The notes beneath the pieces are model-generated. The model searched no databases. It saw only the letters and a program-made list of their open reading frames with translations, and was not told the DNA's origin. This document shows positions 18,999 to 27,155 of a DNA stretch of 64,000 nt, one piece after another. Within the stretch, counting starts at the first letter, position 1. The number at the start of each line of letters is the position of its first letter. The translations under genes and the position numbers were made by a program. The stretch covers positions 1-64,000 of the forward strand of contig NZ_CP009526.1 of the NCBI RefSeq assembly GCF_000969985.1, written 5' to 3'. Source of the DNA: Methanosarcina barkeri str. Wiesmoor. GTDB lineage: Archaea; Halobacteriota; Methanosarcinia; Methanosarcinales; Methanosarcinaceae.

Positions 18999-19994
18999 TC
19001 AACTCACGGACACTTCAAAAAGACCTTCTTTTTTTTCTATCCTGAATTTGACATCCAGAAACTGTTCAGTGACCCAAATATTTGTCGTAGTATGAAGAGA
19101 GAGTTCACGGACAGTGTAAGAACTATTTCCTGCAAGAGCCATGTACGGTATTAGTTGGTCTGCCAGATGTGTGTCCACCGAGGCTCCTGATCTAAGTTCA
19201 GGAATAATTTCATCTGCAGCATTTTTGCCTACCTTTTCTGCGGGAAGTCCTCTTTCCCCAAGTGCACTCCCTCCTATATAGCCTATCCAGAGGGTTATCC
19301 CGCTTCCAATGGAAAAAGCTTCAAAGGATTGGGTTTCGATCAGAGAGGGGTATCCGGCTTCCATTAATCTCTTACTGGCAGCTTCTGCCTGGCGTAAAGG
19401 TACATGAGCAGGAAGATTCGAGGCGTGAGAACTTCCCTTGATGTCTTCCTTTTCTTTTAAAAAATGAAATTCTCGCAGCCTGCAAGGTTTAAAATAAGCT
19501 GAAACTTTTCCTCCTCCTTTAGGGTAGTAACCGTGTTCTTTTAGGGTTATGCTGCCTGAATATCCAAGTTGCTCCAGAGCCCTGAAAGTTACATGCTGCA
19601 GGTAGTCTATTGTCGGAGACCAGGCCACGTCAGTTCCTCCTTTTATAGTGAGCTCGACCTTCTCTTTCGCAAACGGCAGTGCAGGCATAATGCACTGGAG
19701 GAGTAGGGTTATGCTTCCTGCAGTCCCGATATCAATATCATACTTACCCCCCTCTATTTCCACTGGAACAAAAGAAATTTCAGTAGAGCCTGGAAAAAGT
19801 CCCGAAATCTGAGCCCTACAGATCCTGGCTGCAGTTTCCAGTGCTTTTAAATGTTGCTGTTTCAGGCCTGGACTTGGCCTGTTTTTTCTGATATTAGTAA
19901 TCCTTATCCCTTGCCCGGTAACCGCGGAAAGAGCAACAGCCGTTCTGACCAACTGCCCTCCCCCTTCACCATAAGAGCCGTCGATCTCTAACAT
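18999..19994 (-). CDS. rtcA: RNA 3'-terminal phosphate cyclase
   Basis: A 331-residue enzyme that converts RNA 3'-phosphate to 2',3'-cyclic phosphate using ATP. Signatures include LEIDGSYGEGGGQLVRTAVALSA at the N-terminus, RxNRPxPGLKxQHL and the catalytic-region THLADQLIPYMALAG with the adenylated His near the C-terminus. GGGGGGAAGC precedes the ATG. Sequence inside the gene (19746-19770) also matches an ORB. The gene forms, with the RNA ligase and KptA, a loose group of RNA-end-processing enzymes in this window. Confidence 0.94.
   Translation of the reverse strand: MLEIDGSYGEGGGQLVRTAVALSAVTGQGIRITNIRKNRPSPGLKQQHLKALETAARICRAQISGLFPGSTEISFVPVEIEGGKYDIDIGTAGSITLLLQCIMPALPFAKEKVELTIKGGTDVAWSPTIDYLQHVTFRALEQLGYSGSITLKEHGYYPKGGGKVSAYFKPCRLREFHFLKEKEDIKGSSHASNLPAHVPLRQAEAASKRLMEAGYPSLIETQSFEAFSIGSGITLWIGYIGGSALGERGLPAEKVGKNAADEIIPELRSGASVDTHLADQLIPYMALAGNSSYTVRELSLHTTTNIWVTEQFLDVKFRIEKKEGLFEVSVS
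19746..19770 (+). promoter_or_regulatory. Origin recognition box match 4, inside rtcA
   Basis: ACCCCCC, then TCTA, then TTTCCACTGGAACA. The dyad core and the four-base spacing to the C-run match the other ORBs. It lies within the coding sequence of rtcA, encoding the segment around VPVEIEGGKY on the other strand, so chance or coding constraint may explain it. Confidence 0.45.
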
Positions 19995-20039
19995 TTGCTT
20001 CCCCCCATTTTCCTGATTTCATCTTACGTTATCCTGAGG

Positions 20040-20245
20040 TTTTCCTTTCATTCGCTTTCCTTCATTCATTTTCTTGTATTTGCTTTCCTTCATTCATTTT
20101 CTTGTATTTGCTTTCCTTCATTCATTTTTCTTATATTTGCTTTCCTTCCATTTCCTTTTCTTGTATTTGCTTTCCTTCATTCATTTTTCTTGTATTTGCT
20201 TTCCTTCCATTTCCTTTTCTTGTATTTGCTTTCCTTTCTTTTCCT
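20040..20245. repeat. Tandem repeat running into the end of the flavoprotein gene
   Basis: About eight imperfect copies of a roughly 25-28-bp unit built from CTTGTATTTGCTTTCCTTC and ATTCATTTT. The array begins between the divergent ends of rtcA and the flavoprotein gene and continues into the latter, where it encodes its terminal KGKQIQEKEMEGKQIQEK. Confidence 0.88.
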
Positions 20246-21701
20246 TTATATTTCGGATTGTAGCTTTTACAGCTAGTCTGAGAGGATCCACAAGCATAGA
20301 GACCGGTGGTGTATAGCAAGTCTCCAGGTCAAGAAGGTCTCTAATGGTAGTTTTCTTTCGGATTGCTAAGGAAAGAGCATCGATCCTTTCTTTTATCCCC
20401 TCTCCTCCGGCAAGCTGCGCCCCCACCAGAATATCGTCTTTGAACAGGAGTTTAATGTACAGGTCTTTACGGCCCGGATAATAGGAAGCTCTTGTACGGC
20501 TCAGTGAAAATCCTGTGTTTATCTTTATTCCATGGCTTTCAGCCTCTTTTGAGGTAATGCCAACTCCGCCAAATTGTAAATCTCCTGCCACGGCTACCCA
20601 GGGATTGGCAAGCGGCCCAAGAGGGGTACTTTTTCCTGTGATATTATTGCCGATTATGTCGGCCATATGCCGGGCTGTCGTGCCTAGCTGGCTTAATTTT
20701 GCTTCCCCTGTTATAAGGTCTGTTACCTCCACACATTCCCCGCCTGCATATACATAGGGAAGAAATTCTTCTCTTGCCTTATCTCCTGCCTTAACCTGAA
20801 GTATTTCATTTACAATTATTCCTCCTGCTTTCCCAATTTCGATACCGGCCTCTAGGGCAAGGGATACCTCAGGTTTAACTCCACTTGCAAGAAGCACAAG
20901 ATCTGCAGGAAGCTGCCTCTCCCCTACATATAGTATTTTTTCTTTCCAGAAATTTTCAGGATAAACCGCAAGTTCCCCGGAGATTACCTCAATCCCGAGA
21001 CTTTCCAGATGTTCTCTTATAATTTCGGAAATGTCAGGGTCCAGTTGTCTGGAAAGCAGGTTTTTACTTCGGTTTATGAGGATGGCTTTAACTCCCCTTC
21101 TTGAAAGTGCCACTGCACATTCTATTCCTATTGTTCCTGCACCTATTATGCAAACTCTCTCAACAGTTTTCAGGGCTTTTTCAAAAAGCACTCCATCATC
21201 AAGATTCCTCAGAGTAAAAACACCATAAGGGAGAACATTTGTACTACCTGTTAGAGGTATAAAGGGCAGGCTACCTGTGGCGATAACGAGTTTGTCAAAA
21301 GGATAAGTCCTTTCTCCTGTCCGAACAACTTTTAAATCCAAATCTATTGAGCTGACACACTCATTTAGCCTGACATCGATTCGATTTCTTTTGAAAAAAT
21401 CCTTGGGTTTAACTATTAATTTTTCAAAACTCTTAATTTCCCGGCCCAGAACAAAAGGGATTCCACAGTGGCTGTAAGCAGTATGGGAATCTCTTGAAAT
21501 TACAGTGATCTCAAAATCGCTCTGTCTTCGAATTTTGGTAGCAACCGCCATGCCACAGGCTCCCCCTCCTATAATAATCACTTTTATGGGATCTTTTTTT
21601 TCGAGGTTCTGTGCGGATACTGCTTCCTGAAATTTTTCATCAGATTTGGCTGCTTTCTGGATTTCATCTACAGCACTTTCTGTGCCGGAATCGCTTCCCA
21701 T
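20181..21701 (-). CDS. CoA-disulfide-reductase-like FAD/NAD(P) oxidoreductase
   Basis: A 506-residue pyridine nucleotide-disulfide oxidoreductase of the single-cysteine branch. An FAD-binding GGGACGMAVATKIRR follows a 37-residue polar leader. AYSHCGIPFVLG supplies the redox cysteine, as in CoA-disulfide reductase and NADH oxidase. CIIGAGTIGIECA is the NAD(P) site and VYAGGECVEV the second FAD contact. The likely role is thiol/disulfide or oxygen/sulfur redox balance; the exact acceptor is unknown. The last 18 residues (KGKQIQEKEMEGKQIQEK) come from the adjoining tandem DNA repeat, so the natural C-terminus has been extended by repeat expansion. Confidence 0.87.
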   Translation of the reverse strand: MGSDSGTESAVDEIQKAAKSDEKFQEAVSAQNLEKKDPIKVIIIGGGACGMAVATKIRRQSDFEITVISRDSHTAYSHCGIPFVLGREIKSFEKLIVKPKDFFKRNRIDVRLNECVSSIDLDLKVVRTGERTYPFDKLVIATGSLPFIPLTGSTNVLPYGVFTLRNLDDGVLFEKALKTVERVCIIGAGTIGIECAVALSRRGVKAILINRSKNLLSRQLDPDISEIIREHLESLGIEVISGELAVYPENFWKEKILYVGERQLPADLVLLASGVKPEVSLALEAGIEIGKAGGIIVNEILQVKAGDKAREEFLPYVYAGGECVEVTDLITGEAKLSQLGTTARHMADIIGNNITGKSTPLGPLANPWVAVAGDLQFGGVGITSKEAESHGIKINTGFSLSRTRASYYPGRKDLYIKLLFKDDILVGAQLAGGEGIKERIDALSLAIRKKTTIRDLLDLETCYTPPVSMLVDPLRLAVKATIRNIKEKKGKQIQEKEMEGKQIQEK

Positions 21702-23217
21702 ACTCTCAGTAATTGTGTTTCACGCCTATTATAAGTTTTTAAGTATCCGAAAAGCTTTCAGGTTCTCGCGTAGGGAACTCTCAAAGCGATCTATTAAGGC
21801 TATTTAATCAGGCACTTTTTGAAAGACAAGTTACTTGAAAATCTACTCTTCCCTCATGAAAAAATACGCCTCTGACATAGTCTGGAAAAAGCGCGAAAAA
21901 GGACTTATAGTACTCAGGGGGGCTGAACGAGCGAGTTTGGGAGTGGGGGGTTAGTACATAAAAAAGTTTCTATGTCTCGCCCGTTCAATTTTTTACAAGT
22001 CTTTTTTTTTATATATACTTTTCTAAATTTTCGACTCTATTATTTTTTACATTTTCTTAATTTCTTCTGACCTGTTCTGAAAGACTTCTTCTGGAGTTGT
22101 TTTGAAAGTATCTTCTCTTTAAGGCATCAGGCATAAAAAATGACTTTGATTTGATAAAATTCTTTAAATAACCACAAAGTTCTTAAATCCTGCCGGCATT
22201 AAATACATGAATTTAAAACATATGACGCGCAGGATTCCTTATTTGCCGAGACTTCTTTAAAGGCAGGGGGGAACTGTTCTGTCAGATCATATCATTGATT
22301 AACAACTTCACCTATTCATCATTGCTAAATTCGTAAAGATAATCCAATGTAACTAATCCACATGCAAATATAATAAAAACTTAGATTTACTAAATTATCA
22401 CTCAGGGTTAAAATAACCATTCAACGTAAAGCTGGAATTCATATCTCATCACCCATGAAGTAAAAGTCAAAAAGTGTTCTCGATAAACCTGATACATTTC
22501 ACTTACCGCTTACCAGTTATCACTACAGAGCCCCTAAACCACGGGGTAGAGCGTCTGGCACATATAGGCTTCATGCCTGGATTACCCGTTTTTAAGGGTA
22601 TTTCTTGAAAACCGCAGTTATCAGGCTAATTGAAATGTGAACACTTCTTTTTGGCTTTTGGCTCTGAAATTTATCTCAGGGTCATAATAAAAACTTATGT
22701 TAGGGAAAAGGCTTTCGAGCAGGTATTGGAAAGTCTCAGGAACAACGCAGGTATTATGTCTGCTCACTTGAAAGTTAAGAGATTCTAGATCTAAGAGAGC
22801 CTTAAGCCAGGCTAACTCAGATCTGGTACTTTACCAAGTTCTCATAAGGTAAGAGTTTCCACTCGATAGCGTAAATTTCTGGTACTCTACCGGATCAGGT
22901 TTCCTGGCATAAGTATAATGGAAACTCCAGGCAGGTTCGGAACTATCTTTCCGGCTACAGTTATAGTTAATGCTTAAATCTGCCCCTTCAAGGGTGTTTT
23001 ATCCCTGATCCGATATAAAATCTGATTTTTTACTATTTTTGCATTGTCAGTGCTTTACGAGTTTTCGGAGTCTAGAGAATAGTTTATGTCATCAGAAAAC
23101 TCGACGGATCTAATTCAGAAATGCAATTAATTGCAACTGTTAAGTATGAAATTCCTAGTGAATTTAATTTAATAAAACTATCACGATAAATCATTCACAA
23201 TATATGGGAGAATTCAC
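21702..23217. other. 1.5-kb gene-free region before dnaG, candidate structured RNA
   Basis: No protein gene is supported. The segment 22470-22650 contains long-range complementarity (AAGTGTTC with GAACACTT; ACATTTCA with TGAAATGT) enclosing three small hairpins. The following 22700-23010 has GGAAAGTCTC and GGTAAGAG, which recall conserved RNase P RNA segments, but the 3' CR-V signature (CGGCTTA) was not found. The whole stretch is less AT-rich than ordinary intergenic DNA here, which also favours an RNA gene. A G-rich run (GGGGGGTTAG) lies near 21945. Confidence 0.4.
22472..22646. ncRNA. Possible structured RNA or inverted-repeat element
   Basis: Left arm AAGTGTTC (22472-22479) plus ACATTTCA (22494-22501) can pair with right arm TGAAATGT (22631-22638) plus GAACACTT (22639-22646), leaving a 14-base bulge on the left. 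Inside are hairpins CCCC/GGGG, AGGC/GCCT and ACCC/GGGT. Strand and ends are unknown; I could not assign it to SRP RNA, RNase P RNA or a tRNA. Confidence 0.35.
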
Positions 23218-24771
23218 ATGCAAAATACAGATACTACAAAATACATCATTCATTCTAAAATTAATGCGGATGGGGTAATTGAACGTCCTGATATCGTAGG
23301 TGCGATTTTTGGGCAAACTGAGGGATTACTCGGGGCTGATCTTGATCTCCGTGACCTGCAAAAAACTGGCAGGATTGGCAGGATCGAGGTAATGGTTACG
23401 GCTAAAGGAGGAAAGACCAAAGGAAATATCTTTGTTCCCTCAAGCCTTGATAAGGTTGAAACCTCAATTCTTGCCGCGTCGCTTGAGACCATTGATAGAG
23501 TAGGACCATGCAGCGCCAAAATTGAGGTTTTCCAGGTAGAAGACGTAAGAGCTGTAAAGCGAAAGAAGATTATTGAAAGGGCAAAGCTCATTTTTACCAA
23601 AATGTTTGATGAGACCGTGCCCGAATCCCAGGAGCTGGCTGATGAAGTCCGACAGTCCGTAAGAGTCGATGAACTCACTTACTACGGAAAGTCCAGAATT
23701 CCCTGTGGGCCGAATGTACTTAACTCAGATGCCATCATTATTCTCGAGGGAAGGGCTGACATTCTGAACCTACTCCGTTATGGTATAAAGAATACCATCT
23801 GTGTAGGAGGAACAAACATTCCTCCAGAAGTTGCAGAGCTTACTAAAAAGAAAACAGTAACAGCATTTACTGATGGAGATCGTGGAGGAGAACTCATAAT
23901 ACGTGAGCTCCTACAGGTGGCAGACATCGATTATGTTGCCCGTGCCCCTGATGGAAAATGTGTAGAGGATCTTGTTCAGAAAGAAGTTATACGAGCTCTT
24001 CGTCGGAAAGTTCCTGTAGAACAGATCATCGAGAAATACGGAATCCAGGAGAGAGAAGGTGAAGAAAGTACCAGAGTGGAAAGGGGCTCCAAAAGAAAGA
24101 TAAGAGCACCTGAGATTGCTCCCAGGATTACTGAAAAGAAGTTGCACAAGCGTATTAAAATTCACAGGGTCTCTTCAAAGCCAGATCTTTATGAGGAGGA
24201 ACTTCCGGAAGAAGAAACGAAAGGGAAAGCATCTGCAAAAGCTTTTGAAAAGGTTTCTGTAAAAGCTGCTGAGAAAGTCTCGGAAATGGTTCCTGCAACT
24301 GCAGGAAAAGTCAAAACGAGATCTATCGTCGCAAAACCTCAGATCTCAGCAAGGAAAGCTCCTGCTGCCGCCAGAGTTTCCAGAGAAAAACCTGCTGAGA
24401 AGGTTCCGTCAGCCGTTAAAGTTTCTAGAGGTGAGGCTGTCAGAGTTTCTCCTGCTCCGGTAAAGACGGTTCCAGTTTCTCCTGAAGCCACCAGGTTCAG
24501 ACCTCATGTCGAAGCTCTGAAAGGAACTTTAACGGCCCGAATTCTTGATTCCCAGGATAAGGTAATAGAAGAGATTGCGGTGCGGGACCTTGCGAGCAGG
24601 CTGAAAACATATAAAGAAAATATCCAGAGTGTTGTTTTTGATGGCGTAATTACTCAGAGGCTCGTTGATATTGCCTCAAGTAATGCAATTAAAAACCTTA
24701 TAGGTGTGAAGATAGGGAATATAGCTAAGGTTCCTGCTGATATGGAAGTTTTGACTGCAAGCATGCTTTGA
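23218..24771 (+). CDS. dnaG: Archaeal DnaG-type primase
   Basis: A 517-residue protein with a central TOPRIM domain: [15 protein letters not shown] (catalytic Glu) and [13 protein letters not shown] (DxD). The N-terminal domain (about 1-165) includes [17 protein letters not shown], typical of archaeal DnaG. Archaeal DnaG is linked to the exosome and also makes RNA primers in vitro. Between TOPRIM and a conserved C-terminal region (about 435-517) lies a long Ala/Lys/Val/Pro-rich low-complexity linker (about residues 290-425) with repeated KVS, KAP and EKV blocks. GGGAG precedes the ATG. The 1.5-kb gene-free region is upstream. Confidence 0.95.
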   Translation: MQNTDTTKYIIHSKINADGVIERPDIVGAIFGQTEGLLGADLDLRDLQKTGRIGRIEVMVTAKGGKTKGNIFVPSSLDKVETSILAASLETIDRVGPCSAKIEVFQVEDVRAVKRKKIIERAKLIFTKMFDETVPESQELADEVRQSVRVDELTYYGKSRIPCGPNVLNSDAIIILEGRADILNLLRYGIKNTICVGGTNIPPEVAELTKKKTVTAFTDGDRGGELIIRELLQVADIDYVARAPDGKCVEDLVQKEVIRALRRKVPVEQIIEKYGIQEREGEESTRVERGSKRKIRAPEIAPRITEKKLHKRIKIHRVSSKPDLYEEELPEEETKGKASAKAFEKVSVKAAEKVSEMVPATAGKVKTRSIVAKPQISARKAPAAARVSREKPAEKVPSAVKVSRGEAVRVSPAPVKTVPVSPEATRFRPHVEALKGTLTARILDSQDKVIEEIAVRDLASRLKTYKENIQSVVFDGVITQRLVDIASSNAIKNLIGVKIGNIAKVPADMEVLTASML

Positions 24772-25423
24772 GAGACCTTTAATTCTCTCAAGTTTCATTC
24801 TTTTTTATTCCTTTTCTTCCAATCTCCATTCTTCTTTACTTTCTTCTTTCAATTTCTGTTCTTCTTTACTCGCCTTTTTCAGTCTTTGTTCTTCTTTACT
24901 TTCTTCTTTCAATCTCTGTTCTTCTTTACTCGCTTTAATATTCTGTTTCTGTTGTTCTAGTGCTTAATCTTCTTTCATTTTTTACTTCCTAAGTTTCCCT
25001 TTTTTTTCCAGCTTCCTTTTTTTCCAGCTTCCTTTTTTTCCAGCTTCCTTTTTTGTTTCTGTTCTTAATTCAAGTATTTTTATTTTTTAAAACCTGGCTT
25101 TCTTCCATGAGTCATTGAATTTCCTGTTCTCACTTTTCTAAAATCGATATCCTTATACTTTTCATCTGCTCCTAAAGTCAATTCCATCTGGACTGTCATC
25201 TTTAATCTTTATATATAGGATTCAAAGGATACCACGATTTGGCATTATTTCACACCACAGTGCTAAACTTCACACTTTCTCCCATAATCCTTCATTATTT
25301 ATCATATACATTATATAGAAAAGTTTATCATATAAAACTAGGAAGTTCATTTCCTCGGATAATTCTTTTATCCGATTCAAGATGATATTAAATTGATCTT
25401 GTAAAATTGTAGGTCTGTTCGCT
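24772..25423. repeat. Pyrimidine-rich repeats and promoter region
   Basis: Direct repeats of about 50 bp containing GTTCTTCTTTACT recur from 24810 to 24940, followed by four copies of CCAGCTTCCTTTTTTT (25010-25065). They follow dnaG and may provide T-rich termination. Further on, TTTATATATA (about 25208) and TTATATAG (about 25312) are TATA-like elements upstream of the broken UPF0058 gene. No gene is seen. Confidence 0.7.
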
Positions 25424-25588
25424 ATGCACAAGGAAGAGCTAATACAACTACACACGTATATGGCCCAGATGAAGAGATATTTTGAAAGGCACGGGGTAAC
25501 GCACGAATTCGATGACTACAAGGCTTTATCCATAAGCCCTGTACACATTCACCGGAGCAAGGCAGATCACAAGCGCGCAATTTTTATT
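25424..25588 (+). pseudogene. UPF0058 protein, N-terminal part, split by an IS200-type element
   Basis: Fifty-five codons (MHKEELIQLHTYMAQMKR to HKRAIFI) match the beginning of the small archaeal UPF0058 family, with its conserved SPVHIHRSKADHK. The frame then runs into the insertion element and adds 18 foreign residues before stopping at 25645. The missing C-terminal part is at 26308-26424. Joined, the two halves would give about 93 residues, the normal family size, so the gene was intact until the insertion. Confidence 0.85.
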
Positions 25589-25704
25589 ACTATGGGAGCG
25601 CAGAGGGTCACGAATACCCTGACCTTTAGGTCGGGGATGAAGTGAACCCTCGCTGGCTGTTTTATATTCGCATAACTGTTTCAATCATCAGTTCTTTGTA
25701 AAAT

Positions 25705-25758
25705 AAAGTTTTTTTTGGCACCATAACCACAGGTGGTGCCAGCCACCTATGGCTAGGA
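25705..25758 (+). promoter_or_regulatory. Paired hairpins ahead of tnpA
   Basis: GGCACCA/TGGTGCC and AGCCA/TGGCT form two adjoining stem-loops directly upstream of tnpA. IS200-type elements commonly carry a leader structure that limits translation of the transposase, so these may play that part. The role is inferred from position and family habit. Confidence 0.5.
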
Positions 25759-25767
25759 TGTGATATA

Positions 25768-26235
25768 ATGTTGGAACTACGTAGTTTTAGCCATGGCTAT
25801 GGTCAGATTACCTACCACATCGTGTTGGTACCTAAATATCGATACAGTATATTCTACAACAAGCGGATTAAAAAGGATTGCGAGTTGATTCTCAGCAGTA
25901 TTTGCATGGAAAAAGGCTACAAAATTCATGCAATGGAAGTTGTAGATGATCATGTTCACTTGTTTCTAGAGTTTCATCCAAGTACTTCTCTATCAGAGGT
26001 AATTCAATACTTGAAAGGAGGAAGTTCTTACAGACTTTTCAAGCTTCATCCTGAAATGAGACACCAGTATTGGAGTGGAAGTCTATGGTCAAGTGGAAAG
26101 TTCTATCGATCTGTTGGGAATGTAACTGCTGACACAATCAAGCATTATATTAAGGAATCGCAGGGAAAAACGAAAACAGAAGCTCAATCACAGAGGTTAA
26201 AAAAATCCGGGCAACGTAGAATTAATGAGTTCTAA
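25768..26235 (+). CDS. tnpA: IS200/IS605 TnpA transposase (Y1 HUH)
   Basis: A 155-residue Y1 transposase. The HUH metal site is DDHVHLFLEF, and the catalytic tyrosine lies in the helix TIKHYIKESQ. The core length is typical; the C-terminal 20 residues (KTKTEAQSQRLKKSGQRR) are a basic tail. It cuts and rejoins single-stranded DNA at the element's hairpin ends. It appears intact, so the insertion may be recent. Confidence 0.93.
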   Translation: MLELRSFSHGYGQITYHIVLVPKYRYSIFYNKRIKKDCELILSSICMEKGYKIHAMEVVDDHVHLFLEFHPSTSLSEVIQYLKGGSSYRLFKLHPEMRHQYWSGSLWSSGKFYRSVGNVTADTIKHYIKESQGKTKTEAQSQRLKKSGQRRINEF

Positions 26236-26307
26236 GTACCAAAATAACCGGGCGGGCGGCCCGAAGCATACCCCATCCTTTAGGGTGGGGTGGCCGCACG
26301 CAATTTG

Positions 26308-26424
26308 ATTTTAGGAGGCGAGCTTGCAACTCTCATGTCCCGGGACGACCCTATCTTTGAGGAAACACCAGCTCATATGAGGGATTCACTGAATTCCGTC
26401 ATCAAGCTCATGGGTAATAACTGA
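26308..26424 (+). pseudogene. UPF0058 protein, C-terminal part
   Basis: Thirty-eight codons reading ILGGELATLMSRDDP to KLMGNN followed by TGA. This is the missing end of the UPF0058 protein whose start lies before the IS200 element. It has no start codon of its own. It overlaps the end of the convergent acetyltransferase gene by 17 bp. Confidence 0.8.
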
Positions 26425-26938
26425 TAGGGCTCTTGAAGGTGACAAAGAATTCGTTATCTGAAATTATAGATTCCAGATATTTTTGTTTTGAAATTAGGAG
26501 ACGATAAGGGTGAAGATGCATTTTCATCACCATCCCGTCCTCTCCATCTGAGTAATATTTTTTTTCGGTCCAGCAGGGTACAAATCCTATGGACCTATAT
26601 AATTTTTGTGCTCCTTTGTTACTGTTTCTTACTTCGAGCCTTGCGTATCGAAGTCCGTTTGCAACAAATATGTCACAGATAGCATGAATTAGTGATGTAC
26701 CTATTCCTCTTCCCCGATATTCTTCTTTGACACCGATAGAAAAAATGTGCCCTTCATTTTCTCCAGAACGGTAGCCTACTACATACCCCATGACTTTTCC
26801 ATCCTGCTCTGCGATAAGGAAACCATCCCCAACGGTTTCGTAAAAGCTCATATATAAGAGGGAGTTGTGCTCCGAAAAGGCCTCACTTTCAATTTCAATT
26901 ACTTCTTGGAAGTCTTCAGGTGCAAAACGCCTTATCAT
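26408..26938 (-). CDS. GNAT N-acetyltransferase, RimI-like
   Basis: A 176-residue GNAT protein. The N-terminus MIRRFAPEDFQEVIEIESEAF is the usual alpha1 region of RimI-type enzymes, and the acetyl-CoA-binding motif A is IGVKEEYRGRGIGTSLI. The region LRYARLEVRNSNKGAQKLYRSIGFV completes the fold. It probably acetylates the N-terminal residue of proteins, as archaeal RimI/Ard1-type enzymes do, but the substrate is inferred. Its last residues, past the core domain, overlap the UPF0058 remnant and may be a C-terminal extension. Confidence 0.85.
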   Translation of the reverse strand: MIRRFAPEDFQEVIEIESEAFSEHNSLLYMSFYETVGDGFLIAEQDGKVMGYVVGYRSGENEGHIFSIGVKEEYRGRGIGTSLIHAICDIFVANGLRYARLEVRNSNKGAQKLYRSIGFVPCWTEKKYYSDGEDGMVMKMHLHPYRLLISKQKYLESIISDNEFFVTFKSPISYYP

Positions 26939-27080
26939 AATACCTAATATATTCCTACTATTTTATTATTTCTTCGAGAGCAAATCTTCTTTATAAAGTT
27001 CTCTTGAAGTCATTCTGAAGTCATTCTGAAATACTACAGTCCAGATTTCACGAACTTATTTCAGTATAGCTGATTTTTCA

Positions 27081-27134
27081 TATAACTTGTTTTCGTAGAA
27101 CTTGTTTTCGTAGAACTTGTTTTCGTAGAACTTA
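27081..27134. repeat. Tandem 15-bp repeat
   Basis: Three copies of GTAGAACTTGTTTTC, with an imperfect copy at each side, lie between the acetyltransferase gene start and the end of arcS. Confidence 0.85.
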
Positions 27135-27155
27135 TTTGAAGGTCCGCATGCAAGC

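Larger units (their letters stand above)
25589..26307 (+). mobile_element. IS200/IS605-type insertion element (tnpA only)
   Basis: An element of about 0.72 kb inserted in the UPF0058 gene. Near the left end is a hairpin CCCTGACC TTTA GGTCGGGG (about 25617-25636). Near the right end is CCCCATCC TTTA GGGTGGGG (about 26272-26291). Subterminal hairpins without terminal inverted repeats are the mark of this family, whose transposase works on single-stranded DNA. No tnpB is present. Exact cleavage sites are uncertain by a few bases, because GCAATTT occurs at both edges. Confidence 0.85.

Noticed and set aside
22700-23010. RNase P RNA or SRP RNA upstream of dnaG
   Set aside because: Only short motif matches were found; neither the RNase P 3' signature nor the SRP helix-8 GGAAGG motif is visible, so I did not assign either.
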